NCBI GenBank assembly: GCA_031267635.1
Contig: JAIRYX010000228.1
Coordinates: 1 to 10,307, forward strand
Length of the DNA: 10,307 bases
Reading direction: 5' to 3'
DNA from: Planctomycetaceae bacterium
GTDB taxonomy: Bacteria; Planctomycetota; Planctomycetia; Pirellulales; Thermoguttaceae
Made by a program: the position numbers and the translations under genes. The number at the start of each line of letters is the position of its first letter. The stretch's first letter is position 1. Positions 1 through 5,951 of this stretch are shown in pieces. The notes beneath the pieces are model-generated. The model was not told the origin of the DNA and did not search any database. It saw only the letters and a program-made list of their open reading frames with translations.

Positions 1-57
1 AATGAATTGACTACATATAAATATATTATAGAAGGTAACGGACAAGTCAGAAACTGA
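1..57 (+). CDS. Possible 3' end of a plus-strand gene
   Basis: Frame 1 is open from the window edge to a TGA at 55-57 and encodes 18 residues ending in EGNGQVRN. The other two plus frames stop within the first ten bases. The composition looks like ordinary coding sequence, and a gene here would converge on the minus-strand operon, which would explain why the repeat block lies between two gene ends. The stretch is too short to recognise a family, and chance openness cannot be excluded. Confidence 0.35.
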   Translation, partial: NELTTYKYIIEGNGQVRN

Positions 58-155
58 ACGCCGTGCAGTGAAATATATACTCCCCGCGGACACAAATGTG
101 AGATAAAAAAAAGAAAAAAACAATGAGGGAAAAGGCCATCTCAAAAGGCATATTT

Positions 156-203
156 CGTCATTGCGAGTTTTTATTTCCGAAGAACAAACAAAAGAAAATG
201 ACG
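156..203. repeat. 48-bp direct repeat, copy 1
   Basis: It matches 439-486 at about 40 of 48 positions, with an identical 16-base core GAACAAACAAAAGAAA. The ends of this copy are self-complementary (CGTCATT at the left, AATGACG at the right), so it could fold with a roughly 34-base loop that contains the core. It is in the same orientation as the second copy, about 283 bp away. No function is recognised. Confidence 0.6.
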
Positions 204-230
204 GAAAGGTCGGATCGGCAGTCAATAGCC

Positions 231-256
231 CTCGGTCGAAATTGGTTTCAACCGAG
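231..256. repeat. Hairpin, 11-position stem with one mismatch
   Basis: CTCGGT at 231-236 pairs with ACCGAG at 251-256. After one mismatch, GAAA at 238-241 pairs with TTTC at 246-249, leaving the 4-base loop TTGG. No U-tract follows on either strand, so a terminator role is unlikely. Confidence 0.5.
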
Positions 257-263
257 AGGAGGG

Positions 264-280
264 TTGTGCCGCAGGCACAA
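264..280. repeat. Small hairpin TTGTGCC-GCA-GGCACAA
   Basis: A perfect 7-bp stem with a 3-base loop. It sits directly before an ATGTCGGTGGAAATAAT stretch (282-298) that resembles the core of the larger inverted repeat family (351-422 and 854-924), so this appears to be a diverged third member. Confidence 0.45.
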
Positions 281-315
281 AATGTCGGTGGAAATAATCG
301 CATCGTCATTGTTTT

Positions 316-372
316 CGTGCCGCAGGTACGAAACGTGTATTTTTCCGTTGCACGTTGCGTACCTGCGGCACG
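316..372. repeat. Strong hairpin, 22-position stem
   Basis: CGTGCCGCAGGTACG at 316-330 is perfectly complementary to CGTACCTGCGGCACG at 358-372. The stem continues inwards through 337/351 with one mismatch, leaving a 13-base loop at 338-350. It is the junction between a diverged repeat copy on its left (about 269-337) and the inverted copy on its right (351-422), so the two copies together form a large imperfect palindrome. Confidence 0.6.
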
Positions 373-422
373 CCGTAAAACCGCGGAAATTATTTTCTAC
401 CGACATTCCGTCCCTGACGGGA
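351..422 (-). repeat. 72-bp repeat, inverted copy of 854-924
   Basis: The reverse complement of this stretch aligns with 854-924 at roughly 61 of 72 positions with one single-base gap. It includes a perfect 26-base core that contains TGTCGGTAGAAAATAATT. Two copies in opposite orientation about 430 bp apart, plus a diverged part-copy near 269-337, suggest an element scattered through the genome rather than a local duplication. Confidence 0.65.
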
Positions 423-438
423 CTCATAATCCGGCGGT

Positions 439-486
439 CGTCATCGGTAGTTTTTATATCCGGCGAACAAACAAAAGAAACCGACG
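439..486. repeat. 48-bp direct repeat, copy 2
   Basis: Second copy of the 156-203 element. The core is unchanged. The flanks differ, but the ends can still pair in a slightly shifted register (TCGGT at 444-448 with ACCGA at 480-484). Retained end pairing with changed bases hints that the fold matters, but with only two copies this could be chance. Confidence 0.55.
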
Positions 487-516
487 AAGGCGCCGAATCA
501 AATTCTGTCGTGTACC

Positions 517-534
517 GGCGTTGCGTGCAACGCC
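517..534. repeat. Short perfect palindrome GGCGTTGC-GT-GCAACGCC
   Basis: Eight complementary bases flank a 2-base centre; as RNA it would form about 7 bp around a tetraloop. It lies inside the repeat block, with no gene start or stop near it. No function is recognised. Confidence 0.4.
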
Positions 535-612
535 CGATCCGAATCCTCATCGGAATTTTCGGAATAAAAGAATTAACGGAATAATGAGTTGCCTCAAAAT
601 AACCGTATTATT

Positions 613-793
613 CCCCAGCTCGGCGTAGCGTCTCGCTACGTCGCGTTTAAAGCAAGGCTCCCGCCTTGCGCGAATCCCGCATATAAATATTTTGTTCGGA
701 TTGTGTCTCACGCGATGCACGATGCATGGTTGCGGCGCAAGGCGGGAACCTTGCTTTTGACACGACGTAGCGGGACACTACGCCGAGCAGGGG
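613..793. repeat. Large inverted repeat, two 59-bp arms
   Basis: The arms at 613-671 and 735-793 are reverse complements at 52 of 59 positions with no gaps, and are separated by a 63-base spacer. The arms contain GCTCGGCGTAG, CGCTACGTCG and CCCGCCTTGCGC-type segments. There is no transposase and no obvious target-site duplication. This could be a non-autonomous (MITE-like) element, two oppositely oriented copies of an intergenic repeat, or a structured RNA. Confidence 0.7.
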
Positions 794-853
794 AGGTGGA
801 CTGTCAAAAATTAAAGGATACGGGTTTAAAATTACGTTTATTATTTGTACTTG

Positions 854-924
854 TCCCGTCAAGACAAAATGTCGGTAGAAAATAATTTCCGCGGATTTAC
901 GGCGCGCCGTAGGTATGCAATGTG
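854..924 (+). repeat. 71-bp repeat, inverted copy of 351-422
   Basis: It shares the 26-base perfect core and the flanking GCGCCGTAGGTATGCAATGTG-like end with the reverse complement of 351-422. Differences are mostly single C/T changes, many of which keep the possible pairing inside the element. Confidence 0.65.
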
Positions 925-945
925 TCGCGGGGCTATTTTACATGC

Positions 946-970
946 CGGCGCGGACTTGCAGTCCGTGCCG
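946..970. repeat. GC-rich hairpin around CGGACT-TGC-AGTCCG
   Basis: An 11-position stem (946-956 with 960-970) has one mismatch and a 3-base loop. Its position beyond the pseudogene and the operon end would suit a minus-strand transcript terminator. However, there is no T-run on the correct side, so it is listed as a repeat. Confidence 0.5.
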
Positions 971-1100
971 CTTTATTGTTCGGCAAGTCGTTTCTTTTTT
1001 TCAACGATAGCCTGTTTTTGGCTTTTATATTTCATGAAAATATAACACAGACTACAATGTGTAGTCTTTGCGAACAAATATTTGTATATTTTGTATATAT

Positions 1101-1247
1101 TACTGCTCTTGTTGCTTCCGAAATTTGCTGTTGCCAAATAATCAGTTTTTCTTTTTCGGCGTTCTTTTTTATCACCGCTCCCGTAATCGAACCGCCGATT
1201 ACTGACAAGGCGATCAACGTAATTCACAACCATTTGTGTCCGCCGAC
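1101..1247 (-). pseudogene. Decayed fragment of a second DUF805-type gene
   Basis: The minus strand here reads, with one stop, KWL*ITLIALSVIGG followed by SITGAVIKKNAEKEKLII and ISEATRAV. The intact DUF805 gene (3092-2148) has KWLWIVLVAVLVIGG, STTGVVMKKNAEKEKRII and ISEAIKVV at residues 162-202. The nucleotide match over about 105 bp is near 80 percent by eye. The second Trp codon has become TGA (1226-1224), a few extra codons (about WQQQ) separate the two matched blocks, and no homology is visible on either side. Only the TM helix and linker region survives. It lies about 50 bp after the last operon gene in the same orientation, as expected if a second DUF805-like gene once ended the operon or a partial duplication landed there. 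Confidence 0.75.
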
Positions 1248-1297
1248 CGTTGATATTTTTTTTATAAATATTGTCATACTTTATTTGTTGTAATAAT

Positions 1298-2143
1298 TTA
1301 ATACAACTTGAAATCTATTGCGTTTAAAAGCGTTTCATCATACCAAATCTCATATCGGTAATCGCCGACAGGAAAAAAACCTGGTGTTGCACTGCCCCAT
1401 GCAGCAAAATCCTTTGTTTGCTTTTCTTGACCGGATACAAAAATATTGCCGCTTTGAGAGGTATATCCAGGAGGAGAAGTTTTAGAATTGCTTCTAAGTG
1501 TCCCATCCTGATACAGTTTTGTATAGAGTTTGATGGATTCACATTTTTGTAACCCTATAAATTCTATCTGAGGTTTCAGATACATGGAAGTAGAACTATA
1601 CAACTTGCTTCCATATTGTGTCTCAACAGTTCCATCCCTATACACATTGCCTATTTTTAATGACGTAATTATAATCGGTATTTCCGGTATCAAATCGGTT
1701 TGGTTGTTCTCGTCTGCTAATTTTGGTTGTTCTCGGACTATTTTTTGTTTTGTCAATTTCATATTACATAGTTCTATATAATCTAAAAAAACCGCATTAT
1801 TACAATTTTTATCTAAACCTTTTTTTAAGAAAATCAAAGCTGTTTCATAATCACTGCTATCATACGCTTCTTTTCCATCTTTCCAATACTGTTCACATTG
1901 AATTTGCTTTGACGATTTGCCTGGTTTCAGTTTTTCATTACATTGATCAATCCATGATTGGGCTTTGTCGCAATTACGTTTCTTAGCCGCTTCGAATCGC
2001 TCCTTTGCTTTGATATATTGTCCCGACTTGAATAATTTTTCACCGTCATTAATCACTGTAGTGCAGGCATCGTTTTGTGTTTGTGCGGACAGGTAACCGG
2101 TGCTCAATAAAACTATTGTAAAAATAATGTAAAAAAGTTTCAT
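1298..2143 (-). CDS. Exported TPR protein with C-terminal beta domain
   Basis: The 281-aa product begins with a signal peptide of about 20 residues (hydrophobic core, cleavage likely after YLSA). Two TPR-like helical pairs follow at about residues 27-60 (DGEKLFKSGQYIKAKERF) and 84-115 (YWKDGKEAYDSSDYETAL), each followed by a conserved Cys-containing turn. A short linker leads to a beta-rich domain from about 155 to the end, with KIGNVYRDGTVETQYGS and a final DYRYEIWYDE strand. I recall this TPR plus beta-sandwich arrangement from Bacteroidota, but its function is not known to me; a scaffold for protein partners is the natural reading. It is the last gene of the operon, 4 bp after the DUF805 gene. 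AGGGAG at 2156-2151 sits 7 bases before the ATG but also encodes the end of the upstream gene, so its role is uncertain. Confidence 0.9.
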   Translation of the reverse strand: MKLFYIIFTIVLLSTGYLSAQTQNDACTTVINDGEKLFKSGQYIKAKERFEAAKKRNCDKAQSWIDQCNEKLKPGKSSKQIQCEQYWKDGKEAYDSSDYETALIFLKKGLDKNCNNAVFLDYIELCNMKLTKQKIVREQPKLADENNQTDLIPEIPIIITSLKIGNVYRDGTVETQYGSKLYSSTSMYLKPQIEFIGLQKCESIKLYTKLYQDGTLRSNSKTSPPGYTSQSGNIFVSGQEKQTKDFAAWGSATPGFFPVGDYRYEIWYDETLLNAIDFKLY

Positions 2144-2147
2144 ATTT

Positions 2148-3092
2148 TTACTCCCTGTTTTGTATTTGTTTTTTCAATTTCAACATTTCTATATTGTCGG
2201 GGCGCATTTGTAGCGCTTTGTTACACCATTCCAGCGCTAAATGGTAATATTTGGGCTCATTAAGATCGTCGGCAAATATTTTGAAATTGTTTGCTTCATT
2301 GTGGTTTCTCCTGTATTCGGCAACACGATTTACACAAATTTCGCAAAGATTCGTAGCCCCGCTTTCAAATGCTTGCCAAACACTACTTTCGATAGCATTT
2401 TTATCTAGATCGTTACAGTCTTTAAACAAATGGTAATATGGATGGTTGGATGTATGATAAACTTGATCGGTACAGATAGAATCATTAACCACTTTTATTG
2501 CTTCTGAAATAATAATCCGTTTTTCTTTTTCGGCGTTCTTTTTCATCACCACTCCCGTAGTTGAACCACCGATTACCAGCACGGCGACCAACACAATCCA
2601 CAACCATTTGCGTCGTCCTTCGACTACAACAGGTGTTTCCTCGATAGTTTCATCGTCCGTTTGCAAATATTTCGGATTTTTCTTTTCAGCGTATGGATGA
2701 AGTCCGTAACTATTGTTCCCGTCCGTACCGTCTACCAAGATCAGATAGAGATTGTAAAAGGGAACAAGCAAAAACCAACCACTGAGATTAACATCGTGCA
2801 CCCGCTTGACGGATTGAATAAGTATAAAAATTGCAAAAATACAAGGTATAACATAAAGATCAATGATTTTATAGATTTGTATTTTGTCACTGTCTATTTC
2901 AATGTATTCCCAATAATAGGATGCTACCCAACACACATAAACGGCGTGAAAAATCAACCAAACCACTACGCACAAAATCAGGCGAAAGAAAAATGCCTTG
3001 CGCGTAATTCGCCCCTGCGTTTGAAACAAACTTATTTCTACATTGTTTTCTTTTTCGTAAGGAATTGCCCCTACGTCGTTACTTTTTGCCAT
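2148..3092 (-). CDS. DUF805 membrane protein with C-terminal metal-binding-like domain
   Basis: The 314-aa product is a fusion. Residues 20-135 match DUF805: GRITRK (27-32), hydrophobic helices near 36-58, 76-94 and 107-120, KRVHD (96-100), SGW (104-106) and DGTDGNNSYG (121-130). A further TM helix at about 163-182 is followed by a Lys/Glu-rich stalk. The C-terminal module has VYHTSNHPYYHLFKDC (211-226) and then LCEIC (249-253). This gives an H-x4-C...C-x2-C layout (His221, Cys226, Cys250, Cys253), which resembles small Ada-like zinc-binding modules. A single TPR-like hairpin closes the protein (about 280-311). DUF805 has no established biochemical role. The gene is 9 bp after the protease gene and 4 bp before the TPR gene. 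A broken copy of its middle part lies at 1101-1247. Confidence 0.88.
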   Translation of the reverse strand: MAKSNDVGAIPYEKENNVEISLFQTQGRITRKAFFFRLILCVVVWLIFHAVYVCWVASYYWEYIEIDSDKIQIYKIIDLYVIPCIFAIFILIQSVKRVHDVNLSGWFLLVPFYNLYLILVDGTDGNNSYGLHPYAEKKNPKYLQTDDETIEETPVVVEGRRKWLWIVLVAVLVIGGSTTGVVMKKNAEKEKRIIISEAIKVVNDSICTDQVYHTSNHPYYHLFKDCNDLDKNAIESSVWQAFESGATNLCEICVNRVAEYRRNHNEANNFKIFADDLNEPKYYHLALEWCNKALQMRPDNIEMLKLKKQIQNRE

Positions 3093-3101
3093 ATAATTTA
3101 T

Positions 3102-4637
3102 TTACCAAGTTATGAGTTTAATTTCTAATTTTCTTACGCTTATATGGTCGTAAGTACCTATTTGATAGGCATAAAATGATTCATTCTGCTCTTTTTCGAG
3201 AACGTAGCGCATTGGTCTGATTTCTGTGTCGGCATCCAACACATTGAGAAAAATTTCCAAATCGTAATTTGTCTGATTATCAATATATATAGCCATTTTA
3301 TTACCTGCCAGATAGTCATAACTGTATGTGTCGTGAACGCGGTATTTTACAATATCCTGTTTGTTGCCGTCTGACAAATCCCATTCGCCGCTGTATTCGG
3401 AAGTCATATCAAGCACAAACAAAAACTGTTTGCACTGTTTTTTGCTGTCGACAATTTTCTTTGCTTCGCGTTCCAATGTTTCATACGACAAAGGTTGTCG
3501 CGGACTTTGTGGTGTGGCATTGCGGACTGCCTGCAACATATCCTGCGCATTGAGCATTGTATATTTCGCCTGAATTTTATCAATGTAGCCCAAAAGTTTC
3601 GGTGCGGCAAACGAAGTGCCGCTCCAAGGTTCGGGCGTTACATCAACCGTTGTGGCAAGCGAATGTTTGGCGTTGGTGCTGTTGGAATGCCAAACATCTG
3701 TCTTAGTATCATAGGCATTAACAAGCACCATATTTTTCTGCAAAGACCGCAAATTACTGTTACTCAAATTATTGATCACATTTTGCAGGTTATACATTCC
3801 CTCGTTGCCTGACGATTTTGTAACCAAAAAATTGGAAACGCCTTTGCCACGCATTTTGTTGAAACAATGAGCCAATTTTTCAAGCCTTTTTTCGTAGGAT
3901 TTTTTATAATTTTCTCTGCTTTCTTCGCTTACATCTCTGTACAAATCGTGTTCTTTTCCCTGCAAGGGAACACCAAACGACATATTTATCAGTGTAATTT
4001 CGTTGTCATCAGTGTTTTGCGCAATATTCAACAAATCAGTGCAAAGAGAATTTGCCGTAATCAATACTTTAAATGCCTGCCAATATTGACCTGTTTTTGT
4101 TTCGGCTGACACATTATTCATTATTTCGCGATTGATATTATGTACATGATTTTTATTGCCGCTGTATTTTGAGAAAGTGCGTCGAACTCCGTTACCGTGC
4201 GTGGTTAGCATTTCCGGCACTACATCTTTGAAGTTGTCTAAAATATAAACTTCCGAATTAAAAGTGTTTACCGTATTCAAAAATACATACTCCACACTGT
4301 ATTCTTCGCGCATTTGTGCGATAAAATCGTTTTCCTTTCCTTCGGCAACCTGTGCAAGATAGTAGTTGAAAGCAGGCATCTGTTCTATGATTTTACCGCC
4401 ATACCGTTCTATCGCGGCTTGCGCCTGCGCTTGCGTGGTTTCATCGCTGAAAAACAGCAAACAATGCCCCACAACCGCCGCAATTTCGTAATTCGTGCCG
4501 TCTTCGGTATAGACAATGGTTTTTACAGGCGGATATTTTCCGTCAAAAATGATATTCTTGTTTTCCCTGACTTTACCGCAAGCCGACAAAAACAAAACCG
4601 ACAAAACAACCGTAAATATATGTAATACGTGTTTCAT
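3102..4637 (-). CDS. Lipoprotein subtilisin-like serine protease (S8 family)
   Basis: The 511-aa product starts with a lipoprotein signal (LSAC, lipidated Cys20). Residues about 55-122 look like an I9-type propeptide (AIERYGGKIIEQMPAFNYY, then a VEYVF ending), so the enzyme is probably made as a zymogen. The catalytic triad can be read directly: Asp134 in YILDNF, His147 in THGNGV, Ser342 in SGTSFAAP, with the oxyanion-hole Asn278 in SSGNEG. Asp and His are only 13 residues apart, shorter than in typical subtilisins. After the protease core, about 405-511 form a beta-rich C-terminal domain. No acidic surface-export stretch follows Cys20, so periplasmic membrane anchoring is more likely than cell-surface display. 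The gene starts 3 bp after the upstream lipoprotein gene. It is the only clear enzyme besides the GTPase, and so the best effector candidate in the operon. Confidence 0.93.
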   Translation of the reverse strand: MKHVLHIFTVVLSVLFLSACGKVRENKNIIFDGKYPPVKTIVYTEDGTNYEIAAVVGHCLLFFSDETTQAQAQAAIERYGGKIIEQMPAFNYYLAQVAEGKENDFIAQMREEYSVEYVFLNTVNTFNSEVYILDNFKDVVPEMLTTHGNGVRRTFSKYSGNKNHVHNINREIMNNVSAETKTGQYWQAFKVLITANSLCTDLLNIAQNTDDNEITLINMSFGVPLQGKEHDLYRDVSEESRENYKKSYEKRLEKLAHCFNKMRGKGVSNFLVTKSSGNEGMYNLQNVINNLSNSNLRSLQKNMVLVNAYDTKTDVWHSNSTNAKHSLATTVDVTPEPWSGTSFAAPKLLGYIDKIQAKYTMLNAQDMLQAVRNATPQSPRQPLSYETLEREAKKIVDSKKQCKQFLFVLDMTSEYSGEWDLSDGNKQDIVKYRVHDTYSYDYLAGNKMAIYIDNQTNYDLEIFLNVLDADTEIRPMRYVLEKEQNESFYAYQIGTYDHISVRKLEIKLITW

Positions 4638-4640
4638 AAA

Positions 4641-5342
4641 TTATTCTGTTTTAATCAGTTTTTCGTTTTTGAGTTTATCGAAAACATCTTGAATTGCCTT
4701 GCATTCGGCTTTCAAAGCGTCAATATCGCACGAGCAGTTATTAACAATAGTGTCTTTGAGAACAAGAGTATCGACACGGCGGGTTAGTTTTTGCTTCATT
4801 CTTTTAACCTGTTGCTCCGTCTTATACACAGTGATTGAATTTTGCAAAGTGGAAAAAGACACATTACTTTCGCTGTAACCGCTACTTTCGTTTCGCCACC
4901 AGTCAGAATGTTTTATGGAAAAAGTATAACTGCTGCGCGGACTGATTGAAACATAATTTGTCCTGTTGTTAATATCTTTCCATTTTTTTGACGATTCGTT
5001 ATATTCTTTTGCCGTGTATTGAATGGCAAAAGAATTTGAAAAACTTGCATTGTTGTTCCTTATGGTAATGTAGTGCGTGAGAGTAGCGCCGACAAGTTCG
5101 CCGCTTGAATTTTTGTGATATTCTTTTTTAGTTCTGTGTTCCGTAACAGAATACGACACCAAAGTATCAACATAACTGCTAAAATTTTCTACTGTATCTT
5201 TTTTAATCCAGTAATCAACATAGCGAGTTGTCCATTCGGGCTTTTGAATAGTTTTTTCCTGACATTCGGGCGAGCAGGACGGCAAAAACGATATTGCTGT
5301 TGCCGACGCTGCAAATCTGATTATTAAATATTTAATTTTCAT
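4641..5342 (-). CDS. Beta-rich lipoprotein of unknown function
   Basis: The 233-aa product has a lipoprotein signal ending in LPSC (Cys23). The central part, about residues 50-175, alternates polar and hydrophobic residues with many Ser, Thr, Tyr and Asn, including HYITIRNNNASFSNSF and VSISPRSSYTFSI. This resembles an Ig-like or FxLYD-like beta sandwich in which a stretch of unstructured N is followed by strands. The C-terminus (about 176-230) is Lys-rich and then helical, with three Cys (NNCSCDIDALKAEC) before a short coiled coil. The start ATG overlaps the stop of the upstream coiled-coil gene by 4 bases (ATGA), so the two are probably translationally coupled and may form a complex. No family is recognised. 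Confidence 0.85.
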   Translation of the reverse strand: MKIKYLIIRFAASATAISFLPSCSPECQEKTIQKPEWTTRYVDYWIKKDTVENFSSYVDTLVSYSVTEHRTKKEYHKNSSGELVGATLTHYITIRNNNASFSNSFAIQYTAKEYNESSKKWKDINNRTNYVSISPRSSYTFSIKHSDWWRNESSGYSESNVSFSTLQNSITVYKTEQQVKRMKQKLTRRVDTLVLKDTIVNNCSCDIDALKAECKAIQDVFDKLKNEKLIKTE

Positions 5343-5926
5343 TGACTTTCGTTTGAATTAGAATTAAATATTTCGACCATTTCGTTGTAACGGACTTTCA
5401 ACTGCTGCCAAAACTGCTTTTGCTCAGGCGACAGAAAGTCGAAAACTCTGCGTTTTTCGTCTGTGGCAAAAGCACTAATTGCAATAATTTTTTGCCGCGC
5501 CTTTTCAACGTTCTTTTGCAGGTTTCTGATACGTTCCACATCGTTACCTTCGCTTTTGCTGTTAAGCAACACATTCAAATCGTGAATATTCTCTATCAGA
5601 GAATAATAATCGCGATAAAGCGCAGAAATTGACTGCACTTCCATAGGAAGAAATTTGCTGCTAAAAATTGTTGTGTCTTGAATGGTAAGGAACTTACCAA
5701 TCTCAGATTCACACTCTTCAAGTTGTGCCGAAAGATTGGCAACCTGTTTTTTCAGGTCAGCCGTATCGTGTTGCAACTTTTCATACTCTATTTTGCCTAT
5801 AATGGTATCAAGGCAAACTTTAACTTCTCTTGAACTGCATTTCAAAGATTTGTCTCCTTGTGCAAATGCATTGCCAATAATAAATACTGATAAACAGCCG
5901 ATTAAAATTACTTTTACTGATCTCAT
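5339..5926 (-). CDS. Small exported coiled-coil protein
   Basis: The 195-aa product has a classical signal peptide (MRSVKVILIGCLSVFIIG, cleavage after AFA). A possible earlier start at 5935 is a TTG and would only add MIK, so the ATG at 5926 is preferred. The mature protein is mostly helical: a heptad-like stretch at about 45-80 (ADLKKQVANLSAQLEECESEI) and a second charged helical part at about 110-190. Size and layout recall periplasmic chaperone-like or adaptor coiled coils, but no family signature is seen. The 25-bp gap to the upstream gene and ATGA overlap with the lipoprotein gene tie it to the operon. Confidence 0.85.
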   Translation of the reverse strand: MRSVKVILIGCLSVFIIGNAFAQGDKSLKCSSREVKVCLDTIIGKIEYEKLQHDTADLKKQVANLSAQLEECESEIGKFLTIQDTTIFSSKFLPMEVQSISALYRDYYSLIENIHDLNVLLNSKSEGNDVERIRNLQKNVEKARQKIIAISAFATDEKRRVFDFLSPEQKQFWQQLKVRYNEMVEIFNSNSNESQ

Positions 5927-5951
5927 TTTTATCAATTCTAGAATTATACAT

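Larger units (their letters stand above)
121..970. repeat. Non-coding block of nested inverted and direct repeats
   Basis: This 850-bp stretch has open frames on both strands, but none looks like a protein: they are rich in Arg, Cys and Ser, overlap one another, and are interrupted by strong hairpins. It holds several repeat types, listed separately: a direct repeat pair (156-203 and 439-486), an inverted pair (351-422 and 854-924), a 59-bp-arm palindrome (613-793), and compact hairpins at 231-256, 264-280, 316-372, 517-534 and 946-970. By eye it is clearly richer in G and C than the flanking genes. The most economical reading is a landing zone for intergenic repeats between convergent gene ends. 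Confidence 0.7.

Noticed and set aside
123..628. Overlapping open frames of 100-155 codons on both strands
   Set aside because: They overlap one another and the hairpins of the repeat block, are rich in Arg, Cys and Ser, and show no domain or signal; openness here follows from GC-rich repeats.
613..793. Insertion sequence with terminal inverted repeats
   Set aside because: The 63-base spacer cannot encode a transposase and no target-site duplication is evident; at most a non-autonomous element.
121..970. CRISPR array
   Set aside because: The repeats are few, inverted or diverged, irregularly spaced and of different kinds; there are no cas genes in the window.
1049..1067. Hairpin AGACTACA-ATG-TGTAGTCT as operon terminator
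   Set aside because: The stem is 8 bp and AT-rich, lies over 200 bp after the last stop, and has no T-run on the minus strand.
1101..1247. TGA read as tryptophan (alternative genetic code) to rescue the DUF805-like fragment
   Set aside because: TGA serves as a true stop in this window, for example in the ATGA overlap at 5339-5342, and TGG is used normally for Trp; the fragment also lacks both flanking domains.
5339..5935. Start of the coiled-coil protein at 5935
   Set aside because: The codon there is TTG and only adds three residues before an ATG (5926) that directly begins a standard signal peptide.
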